NCBI RefSeq assembly: GCF_020410765.1
Contig: NZ_CP084541.1
Location: 1,793,001-1,857,000 of the forward strand
Direction of reading: 5' to 3'
Length of the DNA: 64,000 nt
Source of the DNA: Streptomyces marincola
GTDB taxonomy: Bacteria > Actinomycetota > Actinomycetes > Streptomycetales > Streptomycetaceae
The translations under genes were made by a program, and so were the position numbers. The notes below the pieces were generated by a model. The model saw nothing but the letters and a program-made list of their open reading frames with translations. It was not told the origin of the DNA and did no database searches. This document shows positions 58,181 through 64,000 of this stretch, in pieces; position 1 is the stretch's first letter; every line of letters begins with the position of its first letter.

Positions 58181-59086
58181 TCAGGGCGTGTTGTTGGCGA
58201 GGGCGAGCAGGCGGTCCCGCGAGCCGTTGAACTTGTTGCGGTCCACATCGCCCGAGATGCCGCTGACCCGGCCGGTGGCCGTGTACTGCCAGGCGGTCCA
58301 GGTCGGGAACCCGGCGGGGATGGTCGGGCTGCCCGTGGTCCAGTGGGCGACCCACAGCGGGGCCTTCGCGGACATGCCGGTCCAGTTGCCCGTGCAGGTG
58401 TTCCACCAGCTCGCCGTGGTGTAGATGACGATGTCCCGGGTGGTGCGGGACTTGTAGGTGGCGTGGAAGTCGTTGATCCAGTTCCGCATCTGGGTGGTGG
58501 ACAGGCCGTAGCACTGCGCGCCGTAGGGGTTGTGCTCGATGTCGAGCACGCCGGGCAGCGTCAGGTTGTCACGGGACCAGGCTCCGCCGTTCGACGCGAA
58601 GTAGTTCGCCTGGACCGCGCCGCTCGACACATCGGGGCGGGCGAAGTGGTAGGCCCCGCGGATGACGCCGGCGGCGTGGGCCGCCGGGTAGTTGGTGTTG
58701 AACCGCGAGTCCTTGAAGTTCGTGCCCTCGGTGGCCTTCATCCAGGCGAACTGGATACCGGCGTTGCGCACGGAGGTCCAGTTGATCGAGCCCTGCCAGT
58801 GCGAGACGTCGATGCCCTGGACGCCGGTGGTGTCGAGCGGGACCGGCGCGTCGGCGGTCGGGTCCTCGCCCTCGTGGATGAGCGTTCCCGCACCCATGAA
58901 CGCCTGCCCCGGCTCGATCGAGCCGATCGCGGGCCGGTTGCCCGCGCCGGCGGGGTTCTCGTCCGAGGGGGCCGCGCCCGCGGCCGACGGGGTGGTCAGC
59001 AGCAGGGCGATGACGGCCGTGAACACGCCGGTCACGAGGGCCGCTCGCCTGCGGAGCGCCGGGTGGGGGGATCTCGGGGAAAGCAT
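58181..59086 (-). CDS. Secreted GH25 lysozyme (muramidase)
   Basis: This 301-residue protein has a Sec-type signal peptide (RRAALVTGVFTAVIALLLTTPSAAGAA), a short linker, and a glycoside hydrolase family 25 domain. Catalytic residues are the Asp in GIDVSHWQG and the Asp/Glu in LDIEHNPYG. Other family signatures are FAWMKATEGTNFKD, GAYHFARPD and WQYTATGRVSGISGDVDRNKFNG. It cleaves the beta-1,4 bond of peptidoglycan, probably in cell-wall turnover. The ATG at 59086 has AGGAG 6 bases upstream; the GTG one codon earlier is too close to it. Confidence 0.92.
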   Translation of the reverse strand: MLSPRSPHPALRRRAALVTGVFTAVIALLLTTPSAAGAAPSDENPAGAGNRPAIGSIEPGQAFMGAGTLIHEGEDPTADAPVPLDTTGVQGIDVSHWQGSINWTSVRNAGIQFAWMKATEGTNFKDSRFNTNYPAAHAAGVIRGAYHFARPDVSSGAVQANYFASNGGAWSRDNLTLPGVLDIEHNPYGAQCYGLSTTQMRNWINDFHATYKSRTTRDIVIYTTASWWNTCTGNWTGMSAKAPLWVAHWTTGSPTIPAGFPTWTAWQYTATGRVSGISGDVDRNKFNGSRDRLLALANNTP

Positions 59087-59762
59087 CACTGACTCCTGGT
59101 ACGTCGTGGACTGGGGGGACGGATCAGCAGCGTTTTGACGCGGTCACGTCATTAGTGACGCACGTAGACCCCGCCATCGGGAAGGGCTTCCGGGAGCCCT
59201 CTATGGTCTAACCCTGTGAAAAACAGATGCGCCTGCGGCGATGACACGCGGAAAAGATGAATTTTCACCTCTGAAGGCCCCCCGTGGGAGGACAGCCGGG
59301 CAGCGGCACGCGGGGTGCGGGCAGCCACTCGGGGCCCGTCGGCCTCGCACCCGGTCCACCGCGCGCCGGGCGCGGGCAAGCATGGGCAGGCGCGTGACGG
59401 AAACGGCGCGCCCCCGGCGCCCGGAAAGCGCGGCTTCCTGCGCCCGCGCCACGGCCTCACCCGAACGCGGGCACCCCGGCCGGCCGGTCCGCTCCCCGTC
59501 CTATTTCACGTGCGAACGCGGGGGCGGCCCCCTTAGCATGGAGGGCGCAGTCGGCCGGAAGGCCGGGAGCCGTTGACCGAGGAGACCAGACGTGGCGGGT
59601 GACGACGACATCTCCGGGTGATACCCGGGGCTGACCGGCCATGGGGAGGCGCGAGGCGCCGCCGTGGCCCGTTCGGCATGCCGTCCTCCTCGTTTCGCCC
59701 TTCCCTGCTCCGGTCGGCGGGCGGCCTTCGCTCACCCGCCTCGTCCCCGAGGTCTTCCTTCC
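59087..59762. promoter_or_regulatory. Divergent intergenic region between the GH25 and ABC-F genes
   Basis: This 676-base gap carries no convincing protein gene apart from a 9-codon uORF near its right end. The part at 59190-59260 is locally AT-rich (GTGAAAAACAG, AAAAGATGAATTTTCACC) and is the likely promoter area of the muramidase gene. A short inverted repeat GTCAC-N7-GTGAC lies near 59143-59159. I looked for a c-di-AMP riboswitch and did not see its conserved motifs. Confidence 0.5.
59591..59620 (+). promoter_or_regulatory. Leader uORF MAGDDDISG upstream of the second ABC-F gene
   Basis: A GTG start with a strong GAGGAG 7-8 bases upstream begins a 9-codon frame MAGDDDISG that ends with TGA, 142 bases before the ABC-F start. 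The intervening DNA contains GC-rich self-complementary segments (for instance GGCGC-GAG-GCGCC near 59647). The layout fits the attenuation leaders common before ABC-F resistance genes. Confidence 0.5.
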
Positions 59763-61412
59763 ATGTCCGACGCGTTCATCGTCTGCTCGCGGCTGTCCTT
59801 CTCCTGGCCCGACGACACCCCCGTCTTCCGCGACCTGTCCTTCACCGTCCCCGCCGGGCGCACCGGGCTCGTCGCGCCGAACGGCGCGGGCAAGAGCACC
59901 CTGCTCAAACTCATCGCCGGCGAGCTCAGGCCCACCCGGGGCAGCGTGTCCGTCGGCGGCGTCCTCGGGTACCTGCCCCAGCACCTGCCGCTCGCGACGG
60001 GCACGACGGTGGCCGAGGTGCTCGGCATCGCCCCGGTGATCCGGGCCCTGGACGCCATCGAGTCGGGGGACGCGAGCGAGGAGCACTTCGCCGCCGTCGG
60101 CGACGACTGGGACGTGGAGGAACGCACCCGCGCCCAGCTCGACCGGCTCGGGCTCGGCGGCCTCGCCCTCGACCGCCCCCTCGGCACGCTCAGCGGCGGG
60201 CAGATCGTGTCCCTCGGCCTCGCCGCCCAGCTGCTGAGGCGGCCGGACGTGCTGCTGCTCGACGAGCCGACCAACAACCTCGACCTCGACGCGCGCCTGC
60301 GGCTGTACGCGGCGCTCGACGACTGGCACGGCTGCCTCCTGCTGGTGGCCCACGACCGGGCGCTGCTCGACCGGATGGACCGCGTCGCGGAGCTGCACCC
60401 CGGCGAAGTCCGCCTGCACGGCGGCAACTTCACCGCCTACCAGGAGAACGTCAGGGCGGCGCGCGAGGTCGCGGAGCGCGCCATGCGCAGCGCCCGGCAG
60501 GACGTCAGGCGCGAGAAGCGCGAGATGCAGCAGGCCCGCGAGCGCGCGGAGCGCCGCGCGGGCAACGCCGCCCGCACCCTCGGCAGCGCGGGGCTGCCGC
60601 GCATCGTGGCCGGCGGGCTCAAGCGGAGCGCCCAGGAGTCAGCGGGCAAGGCGCGCGAGACGCATGCCGCGCGCGTCGAGGAGGCGAGGGCGCGGCTGGA
60701 CGAGGCGAGCCGCGCGCTGCGCGAGGACGACAGGATCGTCGTCGAACTGCCGGACACGGCCGTGCCCGCGGGACGCGTGCTGTTCACCGGCGAGGGGCTG
60801 CGCGTGGCGCGCGGCGGGCACGCCCTGTTCGGGGAGCGAGGCGCGGGCCTGGCGATCCGCGGGCCCGAGCGCATCGCCCTGACCGGCCCGAACGGCGCGG
60901 GCAAGTCGACCCTGCTGCGGCTGATCAGCGGCGACCTCGACCCCGCGGCCGGCGAGGCGCGGCGCTTCGACGGCCGGATCGCGTACCTGTCCCAGCGGCT
61001 CGACCTGCTCGACCAGGACCGCACCGTCGCGGAGAACCTGGCCGCGTTCGCGCCCGGGGCCTCGGAGGACCGGCGCACGCGGCTCCTGGCCCGTTTCCTC
61101 TTCCGCGGCGACCGCAGGCACCTGCCGGTCGGCGTCCTGTCGGGCGGCGAGCGGCTGCGGGCCACGCTGGCCTGCGTGCTGTGCGCCGAGCCGGCCCCGC
61201 AGCTGCTGCTGCTCGACGAACCCACCAACAACCTCGACCTGGTGAGCGTCGCCCAGCTGGAGAGCGCGCTGGTCGCCTACCGGGGCGCGTTCGTGGTGGT
61301 CAGCCACGACGAGCACTTCCTCACCGCGATCGGCGTCGACCGGAGGCTGCGGCTGGCCGGGGGCGTGCTCGTCGACGAGCCCGTCGGCCCGGGCGGGCCC
61401 GGCGGCGCCTGA
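59763..61412 (+). CDS. ABC-F family ATPase (first of a tandem pair)
   Basis: This 549-residue protein has two cassettes and no membrane domain. The first has APNGAGKSTLLKL, LSGGQIVSLGLAAQLL and LLLDEPTNNLDLDA; the second has GPNGAGKSTLLRL, LSGGERLRATLACVL and LLLDEPTNNLDLVS. The interdomain linker (about 235-345) is long and very rich in Arg, Glu and Ala, consistent with an arm reaching into the ribosome. The signature LSGGQIVS in the first cassette is unusual in place of LSGGQ(K/R)xR. The ATG at 59763 is chosen over upstream codons because the cassette begins 5 residues later. Antibiotic resistance or a translation-factor role is possible. Confidence 0.85.
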   Translation: MSDAFIVCSRLSFSWPDDTPVFRDLSFTVPAGRTGLVAPNGAGKSTLLKLIAGELRPTRGSVSVGGVLGYLPQHLPLATGTTVAEVLGIAPVIRALDAIESGDASEEHFAAVGDDWDVEERTRAQLDRLGLGGLALDRPLGTLSGGQIVSLGLAAQLLRRPDVLLLDEPTNNLDLDARLRLYAALDDWHGCLLLVAHDRALLDRMDRVAELHPGEVRLHGGNFTAYQENVRAAREVAERAMRSARQDVRREKREMQQARERAERRAGNAARTLGSAGLPRIVAGGLKRSAQESAGKARETHAARVEEARARLDEASRALREDDRIVVELPDTAVPAGRVLFTGEGLRVARGGHALFGERGAGLAIRGPERIALTGPNGAGKSTLLRLISGDLDPAAGEARRFDGRIAYLSQRLDLLDQDRTVAENLAAFAPGASEDRRTRLLARFLFRGDRRHLPVGVLSGGERLRATLACVLCAEPAPQLLLLDEPTNNLDLVSVAQLESALVAYRGAFVVVSHDEHFLTAIGVDRRLRLAGGVLVDEPVGPGGPGGA

Positions 61413-61417
61413 CCCGC

Positions 61418-61449
61418 GGCCGGCCGGTCCCTCCCGGGGCCGGCCGGCC
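61418..61449 (+). terminator. Perfect GC hairpin between the tandem ABC-F genes
   Basis: The 10-base arms GGCCGGCCGG and CCGGCCGGCC are separated by 12 bases and start 6 bases after the stop codon. A tandem repeat of the 8-base unit TCGTCTCC follows at about 61499-61525. The hairpin may terminate or attenuate transcription into the second ABC-F gene. Confidence 0.6.
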
Positions 61450-61573
61450 CGGGGACCGCGCCCGCACGACCCGTCGACCGCGTCGACCCCGCGCTGCTCG
61501 TCTCCTCGTCTCCTCGTCTCCTCGCCCCCTGCCCCGCCGCCGTGGCCGGCGGCCGAACCCCCTGGTGGTACCC

Positions 61574-63214
<1,641 letters not shown>

Positions 63215-63261
63215 GGTCCCGGGAAGCACCGCGCACGACGAGCGACACATGGGACGGGACG

Positions 63262-64000
63262 ATGGACGTGCACTCCGACGGCCGAAGCGGCGGCACCGCC
63301 GACAAGATCCCCGACAGCCTCCCCGACGACTCCCCCGACCATGTCCCCGGGGGCGACTCCGGTGACACCACGGGCGACCTCGCCCACGACAGCACCGAGA
63401 GCGGCCCCGGCGGCTCCGACAACGGCGTCCCGACCGACGACCCGAAGGCCCTCGACTACAACGGCTGGCTGTTCTGGCAGCGCGCCGACGAGGAGCAGCG
63501 AGCGGCCCAGCGCGAACGCCAGCGGGCGCTGACCGAGCAGTGCGGCGCCGAGATCGGCCCGCGCACCTTCCTCTCCCCGCTCGCCATGATCAGCCCGACC
63601 GTCCTGCGGATCGGCGCCGACTCCTACATCGCCGCGCACGCCTACGTGACCGGCACGCTGAACGCGGGGAACGACTGCACCGTCAACCCGTTCACCGTGG
63701 TCAGGGGCACCGTCACCCTGGGCAGCGGCGTGCGGATCGGCGCCCACGCCTCGATCCTCGGCTTCAACCACTCCATGGCGCCCGACCGGCCGGTCTTCCG
63801 CCAGCCGGTCACGGAACGGGGCATCACCATCGGGGACGACGTGTGGATCGGCTCGAACGCCGTCGTGGTGGACGGCGTCACGATCGGCTCGCACGCCGTC
63901 GTCGGCGCGGGCGCCGTGGTCACCCGGGACGTGCCCGAGTGGGCCGTCGTCGCAGGGAACCCGGCACGTTTCATACGCGACCGGCGCACGCCCAAGAGCG
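63262..64000 (+). CDS. Hexapeptide-repeat acyltransferase (C-terminus cut by window edge)
   Basis: The frame begins at the ATG at 63262 and is open to the window end (246 codons visible). The first 60 residues are low-complexity, rich in Asp, Ser, Pro and Gly. From about residue 110 the left-handed beta-helix appears with hexapeptide-like turns: VLRIGADSYIAAHAYVTGTL, then VTLGSGVRIGAHASILGFNHS, then ITIGDDVWIGSNAVVVDGVTIGSHAVVGAGAVVTRDVP and VVAGNPARFIRD. The GFNHS and GDDVWIG motifs are typical of sugar O-acetyltransferases related to maltose/galactoside acetyltransferases. The acceptor is unknown. The Asp-rich N-terminus is unusual. Confidence 0.85.
   Translation, partial: MDVHSDGRSGGTADKIPDSLPDDSPDHVPGGDSGDTTGDLAHDSTESGPGGSDNGVPTDDPKALDYNGWLFWQRADEEQRAAQRERQRALTEQCGAEIGPRTFLSPLAMISPTVLRIGADSYIAAHAYVTGTLNAGNDCTVNPFTVVRGTVTLGSGVRIGAHASILGFNHSMAPDRPVFRQPVTERGITIGDDVWIGSNAVVVDGVTIGSHAVVGAGAVVTRDVPEWAVVAGNPARFIRDRRTPKS

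Noticed and set aside
59241..59576. A 111-codon frame upstream of the ABC-F gene
   Set aside because: It has no ribosome site, a random Arg/Pro-rich composition, and overlapping open frames of equal quality on the other strand.
59087..59590. Possible c-di-AMP riboswitch before the GH25 gene
   Set aside because: Such riboswitches precede many actinomycete wall hydrolases, but I could not find the conserved motifs here.

Overview
The window is high-GC, densely coded DNA of a Streptomyces-like actinomycete. The evidence is the third-position GC bias, frequent GTG starts and 4-base stop/start overlaps, a CIRCE-controlled hrcA-dnaJ pair, and the lepA/rpsT/holA/comEC/comEA/leuS neighbourhood that is familiar from Streptomyces chromosomes. 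No rRNA or tRNA gene was seen.

Layout. 1-13.4 kb is chromosomal core: a partial membrane protein, rsmE, dnaJ, hrcA, an MBL hydrolase, a DUF3097 protein, hemW, an acyl-CoA ligase, lepA, rpsT, a secreted-domain protein and holA. 13.5-18.7 kb is accessory: an arylamine N-acetyltransferase, a tautomerase-like protein, a CRISPR array of 19 repeats with no cas gene in the window, a PPOX-family protein, an HTH/DUF397 pair and a broken MFS gene. 18.9-47.6 kb is a large metabolic island. Its left half looks like aromatic-acid chemistry: an extradiol-type dioxygenase and a cis-diol-dehydrogenase-like SDR, plus a seven-gene overlapping operon on the minus strand (Rieske oxygenase alpha and beta, a small unknown protein, a three-subunit molybdenum hydroxylase, a benzoylformate-decarboxylase-like enzyme). 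Its right half is a biosynthetic cluster: P450, aldehyde dehydrogenase, MFS exporter, ABC-F resistance protein, SDR, FAD oxygenase, SCO6745-family protein, cysteine-dioxygenase-like enzyme, a stand-alone A-T protein, a six-domain NRPS (A-T-C-A-T-E) and a thioesterase. 47.6-64 kb returns to core genes (methyltransferase, comEC, comEA, degV-family, leuS), followed by two wall hydrolases, two tandem ABC-F genes and a partial acyltransferase.

How it may work together. The island sits between comEC and holA, which I recall as near neighbours in Streptomyces, so it looks like an insertion into a core block. Four island genes carry the rare TTA codon, implying bldA-dependent expression. The likely reading is a nonribosomal product with an acid-type starter, a D-configured residue and probably sulfur or aromatic tailoring, protected by an ABC-F protein and an exporter. 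I do not recognise it as a described cluster. The CRISPR spacer at 15375-15410 nearly matches the DUF397 gene 1.8 kb away.

Regulation visible in sequence: CIRCE before hrcA; a leucine-codon leader peptide plus terminator before leuS; a possibly leaderless 7-residue uORF before the island ABC-F gene and a 9-residue uORF before the second ABC-F gene; a consensus promoter placing the start codon of the SCO6745-family gene at the transcript start; and two DnaA-box-like sites upstream of comEA.
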